Part shown: positions 24,764 to 37,250 of the stretch, piece after piece | Layout: every line of letters begins with the position of its first letter | How positions within the stretch are numbered: the first letter of the stretch is position 1 | Source of the DNA: Daphnia pulex | Taxonomy: Eukaryota > Arthropoda > Branchiopoda > Diplostraca > Daphniidae | Assembly (NCBI RefSeq): GCF_021134715.1 | Contig: NC_060017.1 | Coordinates: forward strand, 5,580,001 to 5,644,000 | Reading direction: 5' to 3' | Length of the DNA: 64,000 bases | Program-made: the position numbers and the translations under genes | The notes under the pieces: model-generated | Told to the model about the DNA's origin: nothing | The model's database searches: none | What the model saw: the letters and a program-made list of their open reading frames with translations, nothing else

Positions 24764-25430
24764 AGGCTCTCGCAACCATCGAACGACTAATATTCTAAAG
24801 AGGAGGAAATCACCGTTATTTCTGTTTTATTGTAGGGGAAAAATTGTTCTTTCTGGTATAAGCAAATAAACTGCAAAAGAAAAACGGTCATGGTAATATT
24901 CAGATTGAATTCATTTTCCACAGAAAACAAACGTGTGTAAAATAAAATGAAAATGGCACTTGTTTCAAAAAGGAAAAGTGTTCTTCTGCATGAATCATAT
25001 GATAGCTAGGTTTTAAAGTGTGCATTAAATCGACTACATCTAAATAGAGTATAACTGAAATTGCAGGACAATTTAAACATTTTTTTTAGTTTATACGAAT
25101 TTTTAAAAAGTTTTTTTGTACTGGTCATTGTTAAAAATCAAATATGCCAAATATTGATTTTAATGAAAGTGAAAATAAAAATTAATGAAACATTCAATTA
25201 AAATAAAATATTTCATGGGATCAGCAGGTTCGTAACTTATTATTAGATTCCAGAACTATCTTTGACTTCCGGTTACATAAAAATCAAAGAATTACATATC
25301 GAGCGAAAAAAATATATCGAGTAGCTTTTTGAATCGATTGTAGTGATCGATTGTGTGTGTTGGCACTTCTGCACATGTCAGACTTTCTCAGTAAAACATA
25401 TTAATTAGATATAAAAATATATATTTCATC
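24764..25430. other. Upstream region of SRP68
   Basis: AT-rich spacer. ATCGAT-containing motifs near 25333-25350 sit about 90 bp before the SRP68 start codon and resemble DRE-like core promoter motifs of arthropod housekeeping genes. No coding sequence seen. Confidence 0.35.
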
Positions 25431-27562
25431 ATGACGGAAACCAAGTCAAATGATTCTGAAAACAATGCCAATATACAACCGACACAACAACCATCGAATA
25501 CTAAAAACGGTACAGTGATTCATTTTATTGAAATGTTATCTGTTCCAACAGCTGTGACTCTATTCCAATTTTGTTGACACAGATTCAAGCAAAGGACCAG
25601 AAAGTATTTATACTATACCACTGTTGAAATTAATCAAAGAGGCGCAACAACAACATGGCCTTCGACACGGAGATTATCAAAGATATCGAACATACTGTTC
25701 TAGCCGTTTGCACAGGTAAATAGACTTGATTTTGAAGTGCGAGTTGTATTGCACTTTCTAACACAGTTTCTTTGCTCAGGTTGAGAAAAGTCCTGCATTT
25801 TCCTCAAGGAGATAAAAAAGGATTCAAGAAGAGGGTAAAAGTTCATATCTCAATGTTGATTTGATTCTTTAAACAATTTAAGATTTTCGCAGGAAGTCAC
25901 TTTGGACAATTTAAAGGATGAAAAGTTTGTTTATCTTCCCTTAATTCAAGCTGAAAGGGCTTGGGGATATGCAATGCAGCTGAAACAAGAATCCAATACT
26001 GAACCTCGGAAAAAGTTTCATTTGGTTGCCAGACTACGTAAGGCTGTAAGCCACACAATTCATTTGGAATACATTTGCCAGAGTCCTCTATGTGATGCAA
26101 GAACTAAACTGGAAGCTCAAGCCTATTCAGCTTGGATGCAAGGGACTCTTTTCTTCGAACTTCAAGAATGGAAGCAGGCCAGTGAAAAACTTGTGCTATC
26201 CCAAACCATTTATGAAAAACTGGCATCCGCCCTTAATGAGGACGAACAAATCTTGTACAAACAACGCGTGGAAGAGCTTAATCCTAATTTGCGTTATTGC
26301 GCTTACAATATTGGCGATTCCAGCGCCCAGCAAGATCTTTTGAATATGCGCAGCAAGGGTGGAAAATCGGAATTGGATGTCTTGATCGCTCAGACTCGTG
26401 AAAAGCAAGCGGCTAGCCTTCTGGAAGTAACGTGGCGAGGCCGTACAGTTCCCGTTCGTTTGGAGAAAATTCGTGTATTCTTATTGGCATTCCAAGCTCT
26501 TGATTCTAGCATGGGAAAAGCCAATGACTTTGAAGCAAAATTGTCGGGATACGAAACTATTTTGCTCGATTGTAAAGAAGCTATTCAGTCTTTAAAAGAG
26601 GATTTGGCAGCGGTCGCGAAAACCAAGGTTGATGTTCAAACACCTCAATTGGGCTCGCAGCAATACCTGCTGAGTTATTTGACATTTTTGCGAGCAACGC
26701 TGACTATTGATCGAAATTTAGTGATGGTTGAAGTATTCAAGAAAAATTTCGCCGCTTACCAGGTATTTCAATTTAAATCTCAATTTGAATTAGAATTTCA
26801 TTCGTTTATTTATTTTTCTATGTAGAGCGGTGAATCGAAAAAAGTTGCCAAACCGCAAGAGGGTGTGAAACTTTATGAAGCAATGGTTCAATTGTCTGGC
26901 GAGTTGCAAAGCCTGCAAGGAATAGAGAACGACAAGAAATTTCAAAACGACCTGGAGTTGTTTGTGAAAATTTTCAAAGCCTTCCGTTGCTATTACATGG
27001 CGTTGACATGCCAGGGCAACCGTCAGTGGGCTGAAGCTTTGGCTTTGTACCAGCGAGCTGAAACTTACATCAACCAGACAGAAGGGAAAAAGCTCGGCGA
27101 CTCTGAATTTACCAAGTACAGCCGTGTGGGCCAAGATTTAGTTCATCTGCGCAGTCTCGTAAACTCAGGCAAATGCGCAGCCCACGCCCAGAATATCCTC
27201 GGAGTAGAGGATATCAATGCTGCCATGAGTGGACTTACCGTGCGCTCTAAAAAGGTATGCACCTGATATGCTCATGCCCTGTCTGCAATAATTTCTACAA
27301 ATCCTTGTGTTGTTACTTGCAGAGTTTATCACTTCGCCTGGACGAGTTTGTGGAAGATTTAAGCTTAACAACCGCAACCCCTAATGTCATCAAGTTGCCA
27401 CCGACTATGGCACCCGTGCCTTGCAAGCCGCTGTTTTTCGATCTTGCTCTTAACCATATTAGTTTCCCATCATTGGCGGAGAATATGGAAAATAAGAAGA
27501 GTACAGGAGCCGGAATTACTGGATTCGTCAAAGGCTTGTGGGGTTGGGGCGGAAAGAAATGA
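25431..27562 (+). CDS. SRP68: SRP68, signal recognition particle subunit
   Basis: Six exons (25431-25509, 25583-25715, 25780-25834, 25893-26762, 26826-27254, 27323-27562) encode 601 residues (vertebrate SRP68 about 627). Conserved blocks: QQQHGLRHGDYQRYRTYCS in the RNA-binding region, AERAWGYAMQLKQE, EPRKKFHLVARLRKA, TKLEAQAYSAW, RVEELNPNLRYCAYNIGD, and TPR-like helices through the middle. The C-terminus (GITGFVKGLWGWGGKK) resembles the basic tail that contacts SRP72. SRP68/72 bind 7SL RNA and are needed for targeting of secretory proteins to the ER. An AATAAA lies at 27585-27590. It is divergent to BiP and shares its spacer, which fits the common ER role. Confidence 0.96.
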
Positions 27563-27764
27563 GATATCCACCAGGTCAACGAGAAATAAAGGGAACATTT
27601 ATAGGTTCTCAATTACTATTGGTGTATTGGTGGAAAAAAAATACAATTTCATTTCAACCTTAACTTCATCAGATCGATTTCGTTATAGATGTGGTAGCGA
27701 TGGATAAAACTGGTTGAGAGATCACAGGGCGAGTCAAAATAGTAGCGATATTTTAAAATTTGCA

Positions 27765-28106
27765 TCAATGCCGGAAATGGAGATGCATGGGTCTGTCGCG
27801 TTCCATGAATTGGTCAACATGTCGAGAGAGAAGAGGTAGGAACATGGGCGGATTAACGCCGTTTAAATCGGAACAATTATGAGTTGGAGCGTACAATTGC
27901 AAATGAATTCTAGTGACGGAAACACCGAGAACCACGATAATGACGAGGTACTGCAAACAACAGTATATCAAACAGATCATGAAAAGGACTTGTGGTGAAG
28001 GTTGTGTCAATATCGAAGCCATCATGAGCGAAAATATCAGCTCAGAGGAAGGTAATGCAGACGACATTACATGTCGTATTTGATGAAATTTAGTCGTGAG
28101 ATTCAT
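27765..28106 (-). pseudogene. Possible relic of a Cys-loop (nicotinic-type) receptor, TM2-TM3 region
   Basis: A 113-codon frame contains a long hydrophobic segment followed by VTRIHLQLYAPTHN. The order (end of one helix, ILTQPSP loop, second helix, then a V-x-R-I-H ... P-T-H motif and PPMFLPLL) is similar to the end of TM2, the TM2-TM3 loop, TM3 and the start of the cytoplasmic loop of nicotinic-type subunits, where VLN-HHRSP-TH and W-R-FL patterns occur. No ligand-binding domain, TM1 or TM4 could be found nearby on either strand, so if real it is a fragment or pseudogene. Chance resemblance is possible. Confidence 0.3.
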
Positions 28107-29347
28107 AACTGTTTAGTGCACAAACAACAGAACGTTATTATACATTATATAAAACAAAAACTCAAGAGCAAGGTTAAAACTTGTGTGTGTACTGTTCTTA
28201 CTAAATTTCATGTTGTGTGTGTGTGGCAGTTTTGTGTCTATAGCATGAGCTACTCCAATTACCAGTTTCCAGACTGAACTGAGCCAACAAATTCTTTTTC
28301 CTACCATTTTTGTCTTTCTACCCACGGTATTTATACATTTCCTTTTTGGGCAAAAATTTGCTTCAGGGCAAACTGGTCTTTTTGAAGACTATAAAGGTCT
28401 TTCGACGTTGTGACAACGTTATTTGCTTAAAACAAAAATTCCACCCTCTGCATGTTTTAGACGGACTAGAAAAACGGCCAAACCGATGCCAAAGTAGACG
28501 GAACTTTTCTAGCTCTACGTGACCTGATTTCCTTTTCCGACTGATACCTAACAACGGAAACTATTTTTAAATGCGAGCTCCCCGACGTCAGGGTAAAATA
28601 AAAAAAACAATTATTGAAAATAAGACTAAATGTTTTAAAGGTTTTAATAGAGGAGAACAACTAGTTGCAATTCTGGTTACTTTTTCTTTTTAAGGACATG
28701 GACGCTTTGATATGCTACCTTTGCAATTATTTTGGATAGCAGGTTGTTTTAAAGCGTCATTTTAGCAGGAATTCTCAAAGTCAAATGAATTCCTATGGGA
28801 CAATTTTACCTACGCCCTTGCAAGTGTATGAACTTTTTGTCCATTTTAAGGGGTAAATCGTTCTTTAATTGAGGAAATCTTGACCTCGGCAATAACATAA
28901 CCTCTATATTTTTATTTTTAGATGGAAATCGTATCTTCTAGAGAAAAAGAATTTCTCCGAATTCCACCGTTCAATTTCTATAGGCTTATTTGGCAAATTG
29001 TTCTTTAATAGTCGACAAGTGCACCTCTCTTAAACCGATTTCCGTTTAATAACCCCAAATGAATTTAGAAATCCACAAGGACTTAAAGTGGCTTCCTTAT
29101 TCATCCGCTGGTAACTCTCGAAGTAAAATACTATTTATAGAATTAGTGTTAATCTAGCCTATATCGCATACGTCGGTAGACATGAAGATGTCGAATCCAG
29201 GACATTGACGTCAAAATTCTAATTAAAAAAAAATTAAAACAAGTAAATGTTGAGCAAATATTTAAATAGTTGGTTAAAATGAAAGAAAACATATTGTTTT
29301 TAGAAAGATTGACGCGTAGGGTCCATCTCATCAATGTGCGTTGGCAG
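28107..29347. other. Spacer upstream of the muscle light-chain gene
   Basis: AT-rich with GT-rich stretches near 28180-28225. No convincing exon, RNA gene or transposon. Short open frames on both strands have no recognisable motifs. Confidence 0.4.
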
Positions 29348-29560
29348 CTATATATGGAGCTGGGAAACGTTTCGGATTGGCTATTGGCTGCAATGGACGC
29401 GAGCTGAGACTGCTGTTTCTAAGTTTACACGGGCTTTTGCTTCCGCGCACGCTATGGATTGTGCCGGGCTACTGTAAGCGTGTATACGGGGATTGGCATG
29501 TAGGAACCCGAGCCGGGCGTCGGCGACGGGTTAGCCTATAGTTAGCCAGGGTATATAAAG
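29348..29560 (+). promoter_or_regulatory. Muscle light-chain gene promoter
   Basis: A strong TATA box (TATATAAAG, 29552-29560) sits about 25-30 bp before a likely start site near 29585. CTATATATGG at 29348-29357 is one base from a CArG box (CC(A/T)6GG) and also resembles an MEF2-type AT core. Such elements are usual at muscle genes. The leader then runs to the ATG at 29653. Confidence 0.55.
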
Positions 29561-29652
29561 GACGGACGCCGAGATGTTCATTGCCCAGTTCTCTCTCAAG
29601 GAGCTACTGGAACATACTCGACCTTCTCTCCTTTTGAACTAAATCTTTCATC

Positions 29653-30711
29653 ATGGTGAGGCCCATTCTGCATCAAAATTCTTAGCACCTGTGATCTTTA
29701 AATTTGTTCGGACTTGAATCGAAAACAAAATCAGTGTTTGTGAAAATTTTCCATTTCGTCTTTTAAAAGCCAAACAAATTGTGTTTCTCTCGAGTACCCA
29801 TCGTGATCGGCACCTCGTATACAGTCCAACAACTCTATACACAGTTCCGGTTCCGAAAATAGAATCGAGGGTGCCTCACGACGGGCACTACAATTTGACT
29901 AGTGTACAACTTCTATAGTAGCTCGGAATAGAAATCTTTCTTAAACAGCTGCCTTGTTTTCTGGAAGATGTGAATAGCTTTTTAACCCTCCAAATTTTTC
30001 CAAATTCGACAGGGTGATGTAGAGAAGAAGAAGAAGAAGAAGAAGAAGGAAGAGGAACCCGCCGCTGATGCCGCTCCCGCCGCCGCTCCCGCTCCGGCTC
30101 CCGCAGCTGTAATTCATTATTACCTAATAGTTTCATTTTTTTTAATATCCCAATAATAATAATTGATTGAATTATTTTAGAGTTCTACCAAGTCTGGTTC
30201 GACTGGTGGCTCCAAGAAGCAGGCCGCTCGCTCTGGCAGTAATGTCTTTTCGATGTTCAGCCAGAAGCAGGTTGCCGAGTTCAAGGAAGGCTTCCAGTTG
30301 ATGGACCGCGACAAGGACGGAATCTTGGGCAAAAATGATTTGCGCGCCACTTACGACGAGCTGGGCCGCATCGCGTCCGAGAAGGAATTGGACGAGATGC
30401 TCAAGGATGCTCCAGGACCCATCAACTTCACCGCCTTGTTGATGATGTTCGCCGAAAGGCAATCTGGAGGTGCCGATGAAGATGAAGTTGTTATCGCTGC
30501 CTTCAAATCTTTCGATGATGGCACCGGTCACATCGATGGTGAGAACTTGCGACACGCCCTCATGACCTGGGGTGAGAAGTTCTCCGCCAAAGAAGTCGAT
30601 GATGCCTACGCTGAGATGACCATTGACAACGCCAACCGCATCGATTGCAATGCACTCATCCAGATGTTGACCTCCTCTCCAGCTGAGGAAACCGAAGGCG
30701 AGGCTGCTTAA
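29653..30711 (+). CDS. Mlc2: Muscle myosin regulatory light chain (Mlc2-type)
   Basis: Three exons (29653-29655 with only the Met codon, 30013-30108, 30181-30711) encode 209 residues. A Lys-rich start (GDVEKKKKKKKK) and an Ala/Pro-rich stretch form the N-terminal extension typical of insect flight-muscle Mlc2. Then come SNVFSMFSQKQVAEFKEGF and the Mg/Ca-binding first EF-hand DRDKDGILGKND. Two to three degenerate EF-hands follow (GPINFTALLMMFAER, DEDEVVIAAFKSFDDG, EVDDAYAEM). It binds the myosin heavy-chain neck and tunes force and stretch activation. The kinase-site region reads RSGSNVFS; Drosophila Mlc2 has paired serines here (GSSVFS), so one phosphoacceptor appears to be Asn. The Met-only first exon echoes many muscle genes. 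Confidence 0.93.
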
Positions 30712-31791
30712 ATTCTTTTTTCCCCACCACCTCAAAAAAGTCGTTGTTTTCTCTCCTTTTTCTTCTTCTGTCTTTTCTCTATCATTAAAAAAACAAAACA
30801 AAAAGAAATTCACATGCAATCTGCAAGATCATCAGCAGAATAACAACAACAACAACAACAACCTAAAAAATAAACTGTTTCAAGAAAATCCTTCCTGCTA
30901 TGATTTTTTCCTTCATTTTGTGCTATGGGAGTTGTTTGAGTCTGGTTCCTATCAACACCAGTTTAAAATAGTGATGACTTCCAAATACAACTACTCTTAG
31001 ACCGGAATTGGAGGTATTGTGAATATATCATCCGTCTTAATTGTCTCTTTATTTATTTCAACTCTAAAAATCCTACTAAACTATAAAGCTACTTTTTCTG
31101 GAGCGATATGGTTACATTCAAAAGTTTCGCGGGTCATTTCATTTTGGTTTTTCGCCTCGAGAGGCCAGGAGGGTAGGCTAATCACAATCTCAATGTCAAC
31201 AAAAATCGCAGATTACCGTTTACGTCATCGTGAGTCTGCATGTTTTGTTGTAGGTTCACTTTTTCCGCAAAAAATTCATGGGAATGAGCTTACTGAGCTG
31301 TGTGTAATATGCTCGGTGAAAGTATACTAAAGACCATAGGCTGGAAAACAACAGTAATCGAGGACGTTGAGTGAAAATACAAGTCGGCCTTCAGACGTTA
31401 ATGCACAGTCGTTCTCAGCGTTACTATGTCATCCGTTGTTGCATTTTCGGCCTTGATCGAAAAAAAGAAAGTGATGTAGAGTTTGTGGAAGGTACATATT
31501 TGCTGCTGTTTAGTGTTGAATTGAACTTCAGTGTATGAACGATATTGCTGGTGCCCAAGAACATCTTTGTGCAACAGATCACGACATTGCTTTAGTTTAC
31601 TACAATTCCATTGAAGAATTGTATCTCCACATTTGTCTAAACTTTGGTCAATAATCAGAGATTTTGGTGTTGTACTGGTTGGGCTTATCACTTACTTGCC
31701 ACATCAGTGATAAACGTTATTGTGGTATGTGTAAACATGTGGAAATAGGGTCCACCAGATGACAAACTGTGATTTCAAAGGGTAGTTTCTA
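30712..31791. other. Mlc2 3' UTR and spacer to TRC8-like copy B
   Basis: Pyrimidine-rich start, a (CAA)n run at 30842-30862 and an AATAAA near 30868, the likely poly(A) signal of the light-chain gene. The rest (about 0.9 kb) includes the promoter of the next gene. No coding exon recognised; open frames at 31019-31330 (+) and 31398-31691 (-) have no motifs. Confidence 0.45.
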
Positions 31792-34702
31792 ATGGATACC
31801 AAACAGATTATTATTAATTTCATTGACATTCTTCTGAGGGTTCCATCCCTGTTTATTCTAGATGAAGTATTCCAATCTAGTTTAGCTGATCTTGGATTGT
31901 ATCCATGTTCGCTACTCCCATTGCACAAAGAGGCAGATTTCGATGATGTAGTGGGGGATTCTAACCACACATTATCCAGGCCTCTCCATTCAGTAGCAAA
32001 TTACGATATAGGAGTGTTTGGTAATCTAAGCCAAAGTCTCATTAAGGTCATTGAGTTTGATGGCTCTTCATTGTCATTGTTCAACATCGACATTGCTGTT
32101 TGCCAAGGGTTATTGGGCTCCATCCTACAGCTAGCCCTGTTACTTTCAGGTAAATTCATTCATTCACTTCTACAAATTCAGTTAATTCAATCTTAATTCT
32201 ATTCCAGCAACATGTGCCGCGTTGTTTACATTGACATTATGGACGAAACATCTTGTGAAAATCTACGAATTTCTTTTCTCCTTGTTGCTGGTGACTGCCA
32301 GCTATCATTTTAACCAGCAAGCCTCCATCAGTTTAGCAACAGCTACTATTGTACCTTTGAGATCGTTATGGAGGCTCGAATTGGAAGTCGTTTTCCGAGC
32401 GATACCTGGTCTATTTTTTATTATTTTGAACATCGGTACTCAGTCAGTATTGGCGTCGGGCTATCTTGTGGTCAACTTTGGTCCTTCTATTCCTGTTCTG
32501 CAAGGATTGCTGGCGTTATGTTTCCTTGTACCTAGTTTGACTGTGATGATTCCTATGGAGAGAAACTCTTTCCCTCTATGGTGTTTTATACTACTCTCAC
32601 TCCACATTGCACTTGTGGTTTGGATCAACTTTTCTCTGGTACTTAATACTTTCTATATTTTATGATGCTCACTTAAACGAAAAATTATTTATTTATTTAT
32701 TTATTTCATCATCATCATTTATGGATATTGACCCTATCGTAAACATTATTTAGGTCTATAAAGAAGTAAAGGAGCGGATTTCTTATGTCGTTTCTTTTAT
32801 TCGAACGGAGGGATTCATGGCTTTCGCCGAAGCAGAATGGCTTCGCTTAAACATCCCACTTATTTTCCGTACTTTTTGGATGATCCGCTTTGGAATGCAT
32901 CTGTACATATACTTGGCTTCTACGGAGTTTGGTGACTGGGCTGATGGCGATAATTTAAAAACATTATTTAAAGTCATGCTTATCCGCGGATGCGAAACTT
33001 TACCCGCCATCCTAGGGATGTCGTCCATTTTCTCGTGGTTCGCCGGAAAGGTACGATCCATATAAAACACCCGTAAATTATATTAAATATCTAATAATAA
33101 TGTCTGTGTTTTCCTTTCTCCAGTTTTACGTCATGTGTCAGCTCTTTTTAATGATACCACACGATGAGGTTTCTCACGTCGGTCCCGTTTCGGCAGTACT
33201 TTTCATCATTTTGGCCTTTCAAAATGGATTGAGCACATTGCAACCAGCGGCTCGGCTCGTCCGTTTAGGACGTAATATTGTTCTCCTATTGGCTTGCTTC
33301 CTCCATTTTGTACATAACGCTGTCGACCCCGTTTTGATGTCTCTTGCGGCCAGGTTTCTATCCATTTACCAACTTTTACATATTTTTTTTAAATTACTGA
33401 TATTTAACTTTCATTTACAGTGCTAATCCCGATATGACTCGTCACGCGCGAGCACTCGCTGTCAGCAGTATTCTTACTATCGTCGCCTTTTGCGGTCTAT
33501 ACTTTCTCTGGACGACTCACTCAATCAGCACTTGGTTATTAGCTGTGAGTGGTTTTAGTCTAGAAGTCATCTGCAAAGTTTTCGCTTCTCTAGCCCTCTA
33601 TGGACTTTTCCTGATCGACGCAAAGCTCAGTGAATTCTGGGATAAATTAGATGACCACGTCTACTGCGTCAGGTAAAAATATTTTGCTACATTGTCTTCG
33701 ACCATAAATGTCTACTACAATTGGTCGATTTGTCACTTACTGAATTGCTGTTAGGGATGCCATAAAAAACTTTTCAGAAATATGGTTTTACCATATTACC
33801 ACTTGAAAATTTTATTGCCTCTTAAATCGTGACTACTGCTGAGTAGGGATAAGGAATAAGTCGTAAATCGACTGTCATGCTGTGAATTGAAAATGTTGAA
33901 TTTAATAGTCGTTTAGATGAATTTACCAATAATTGGTGCGAACTCGATTTACTTCCATACGTTTTGCGCAGTGATATAAGGGATTTGAGTCGTGACTAAA
34001 GCTATTTTTTAACCGACAGAGAAATTGTTTTTAGCTTCTGGTTTTGCTTTATTTATACAAAAGAAGCGTGGTAACTAACCCAAATCGTTTTGTTGATTTC
34101 AGATTTGCCGGTCGAGTATTAGAGTTCCTCGTCGGTTTATTTCTACTCTGCAATTCTGCCTTCATTTTGATTTACGAAAATGGTGGAGCCATTCGTGCCG
34201 TGCTGGTGGGTTTGCACGCTTATTTCAATTTGTGGTGTGAAGCACGAGTCGGTTGGAAGATTTTCACTCGGCGTCGGACAGCCGTTCATAAAATCGCCAC
34301 CCTCGAGACAGTTAACGAATTGGACAAACTGGATGACGTTTGCGCAATTTGCTTTCATGACCTAAAGCCAAGTGGCCCTAATAATGTAAGTCAAATTTCG
34401 CCGCCAAATAAGATTGACAATGGCCTATAACACATTCAATTATTTTATTAGGTGACGGTCAAAGTAGTTGTTACTCCGTGCCGACATTACTTTCACGCCG
34501 TCTGCCTCCGCAAATGGTAATTCTCGGTATGAAATTATCACTGACACGATTTCGTAATGGTTTTTTAATTCACAGGTTGTATGTGCAAGATCGTTGTCCC
34601 ATGTGCCACCAGACTCTTTGGTCGCAACTGAATTCTTCTGTCGACGAAGCCGCCGGTCCACGCTACGAAGATCAACTTCAGGAGCACTTACACTTGGATT
34701 GA
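31792..34702 (+). CDS. RNF139: TRC8/RNF139-family multi-pass membrane RING-H2 E3 ligase, copy B
   Basis: Eight exons (31792-32149, 32208-32638, 32754-33050, 33124-33353, 33421-33672, 34103-34385, 34452-34516, 34576-34702) encode 680 residues. Shared with copy A: start MDT-Q...DILLRVPSLF, DEVFQS..A.LG.YPC.LLPLHKE, TLTLWTKH, WLRLNIPLIFR.FW, RGCETLPA.LGM, LWTTHSISTWLLAVSGFS, WDKLDDHVY, and the RING-H2 (DDVCAICFHDL, TPCRHYFHAVCLRKW, DRCPMCHQTLW). About ten or more hydrophobic segments precede the RING. The role is inferred as ER-membrane ubiquitin ligase in ER-associated degradation or sterol control. Exons 4 and 5 have exactly the same lengths (230 and 252 nt) as in copy A. AATAAA at 34829-34834 is the likely poly(A) signal; the MAEA stop on the other strand is only about 200 bp away. 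Confidence 0.92.
32685..32706. repeat. (TTTA)n microsatellite in intron 2 of TRC8-like copy B
   Basis: About five tandem TTTA units directly after the second exon, followed by an ATC run. Short simple repeat with no other feature. Confidence 0.8.
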
Positions 34703-34897
34703 ATGAACCACCTAATGTGTATGCAGTCTATAATTTGCCGAATAGTTGATTGAATTGCTGAAAACTAGTTTAGAATGATCGTCAAGAACGCGTATTAAAA
34801 ACCCGTCTTTCAAAGTCCTCGCATCATCAATAAAAACTGTCCGTGCACGAAAATAATGCTCAAGAATTTTGTATTGGAAGGTAGGGCCAAAAACAAG

Positions 34898-36491
34898 CTA
34901 CATAACATAGACTTTCTCTGCATCTTTGACAGCGAAGACTTCCTTGGTGCGAGGACATGTGACCATTCCATTGTTGCTCGATGCCATAGTCCGCAAGGCC
35001 TGTCGATTTAAAACAAACATAATAGGGTTGGACTGGTGCACGAAACCTGAAATAAATACCTGCTCTCCGTACACACGGCCGTTGGGTAGCATCATAGGTA
35101 AGTTATGTTCGTTGAGAGGTAAGCCCGAAAGGCGGCAGATCAATCTTGATTGTGAGCAATGAGCGTGAGGTAATCGTTCAGCCAACTTGTTCAATGGTTC
35201 TTGGCACACGGGACATTCAGCATTCCTCTGATCCATTGGGCGATAACATTGCCTGTAAAAATTCAATCGATTAAAGTGAAAAATTGGAAATGGCGTTAAA
35301 ACTTACGGAGTTTTCATTGCGGAGAGTCCAGCTTGCAACGCAACAGCCAACACAGACAATGGAGCCAACTGGTAGAGGCGGAAATAGTCTTGACGGAATT
35401 CTTCAGTCAAAGCATTCCACCTTGACGTATCGAGCAACTCCTTGTATGGTGATACCTCTGAAATGCGTACACGAATTAGTATCCTTAAATATATCCGGTT
35501 ACATTTTTCTAGAACTCACGAGTGTCAGAAGGGAACGCAAGGAGGGCGAGAGCGTGTTGAAGTTCCTCCCAGGGCACATCGTCCATGTTGGTCAAGTACT
35601 TCCGGGCGTGCCGTACAGCGTCCATTCGGCGATCAGACCTGATGAGTTCGACAAATTCTTGTTGTCGGAGATGAAATTCCAGGGTAGATTTAATTTTCCT
35701 CAGTTTGCTTTTGTGATCGTGAATCCAGGCCAAAGCAGCTTGAGTCTGTTGCTGGGCCAGGGTCAATTCAACATTTCGTGCAACCAAGAAAATGTCCAAG
35801 TTAGTAAGCTCTGCCAATTCTGGATTCTGCTCAACCATTTTCTGAGCTGTTCAAAAAGAAACTGATTATAAGGAAGATGTTGGTATCCTAAGGATATTTA
35901 CCAGTGTTGTAATGACCAGCTCTCAGTAGATGTTCAACAAGGTACCTTTCTACTCGAGTTTTTTTCCAGAGTGAGTATGTGATGGAAGAATCAGTAGTTG
36001 GAATAATACCAACAGCTCCCAATTTGAGGTGTTCCACCCTTCTTTTGCAGTTCTGAGCAGCATCCAGCTCATCACTGATGGCTTCTTCAACCTACATCAC
36101 ACATTCCATGTGAGTAAAATTATTAAATAATTATTAATTATTTAAATATTGGTGTAAAGGGATGCCAAGTTGGAACCTTTCGTTTCATTGTCTGTAGTTT
36201 GTCAACAGTAGCTCCAAGCAGACTGCATATTTGGTCTACTTGGACAGGTGTTCGAAACAAGCTTTTTTCCAACTCAGTGATTGAATTTTGTACATGTGAC
36301 ACTTCCCTGTCAACAGTTTTCTGCCCTGCACGGAATTTTTTATTCAAGACTTCGTATGGGACCTGCGGGTGGTGAACAAAAGAGAACCCAACGTAAGACA
36401 ACCGATCCTTGTTAATGAAATAAATATTTTGAAAAACTGAAAGATTCATCACCTTGAGCGTTGGATGTTCCAACGACTTTAAATCAGCCAT
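34898..36491 (-). CDS. MAEA: MAEA, RING-type subunit of the CTLH (GID) E3 ligase
   Basis: Seven exons (36491-36453, 36362-36177, 36091-35902, 35846-35520, 35457-35307, 35252-35060, 34999-34898) encode 395 residues, against 396 in human. Order of parts: N-terminal coiled coil (MADLKSLEHPTLKVPYEVLN), LisH (VERYLVEHLLRAGHY), CTLH/CRA helices (LAWIHDHKSKLRKIKSTLEF, ELIRSDRRMDAVRHARKYL), and a non-canonical RING (CPVCQEPLNKLAERLPHAHC, then CPRTKEVF). The end KVYVM matches the family. MAEA pairs with RMND5 to form the catalytic core of the CTLH complex, which degrades metabolic and developmental regulators. It is convergent with TRC8-like copy B and divergent from CtBP. Confidence 0.96.
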
Positions 36492-37250
36492 GACTAAAGG
36501 AAAATGGCAAGCTCTTCAAAATACTGCCTAATGTGATGAAAGTTGAAGAAGATTACAAGAACTTTGGGGGGAGAGGGTTGGATGAGAAGAAAGAGAAAAG
36601 TAAATAGTCGATAAATAACGCCATCTACTGGTGAGCAAAGTAACACCAAACCGTGTCATCTAGCGGTAATAAATATTTGTTTTCTTACGTCATAGTATAC
36701 GAAGCCGAACCGTACAGCAGAGATATTTGGACTGGGTGGAAATATTCACGGTTGATTTCGTTGTCCGTCTCGAACTTAAAGTTCTGAATGTAGACACGTC
36801 CCGTACCCTAGCGTTTTCTCTCGAAAAGTTGGGAAGCCGGTTATGATCTCAACGAAAGCGTCCGTTGTGCGCCGGAGGGTGTCTGGTTTAAAAAAATCTA
36901 ACCGCGACCACCATTTCCAAAGCTTACGGTTAATTTACACCACTTTGTAGATCCGTATCAAATTGTATCATTGTTACTGAATAATGCAAAGCACAAGTGA
37001 TTGAAACGAAAGTTTCACAAACTTTGCTTTACTCTGTGTTGGTCCTATACTTGTCCATCTGCAAACTTTGTTATACTCGATGCTTTTATCTCTGTTGATC
37101 TCATCGGTTGGAATTCCATTACAGTTGGATGCAACCGCAATGAAGAAGAACAAAAGAATTCAGATTGGTCTTATCAAAGAAGTATATTTTTCGTGCGATA
37201 AATAACAAGGATGATAAGACGGTTAATAAGAAATAAATTGATTGTCCATC
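36492..37250. other. Upstream region of MAEA
   Basis: Promoter side of MAEA. No TATA box or coding exon recognised. It merges on the right with the inverted repeat. Confidence 0.4.

Noticed and set aside
30172-30819. 215-codon minus-strand open frame antisense to the myosin light chain gene
   Set aside because: It mirrors the GC-rich coding exon of Mlc2, has no domain, and is a usual shadow of a biased coding strand.
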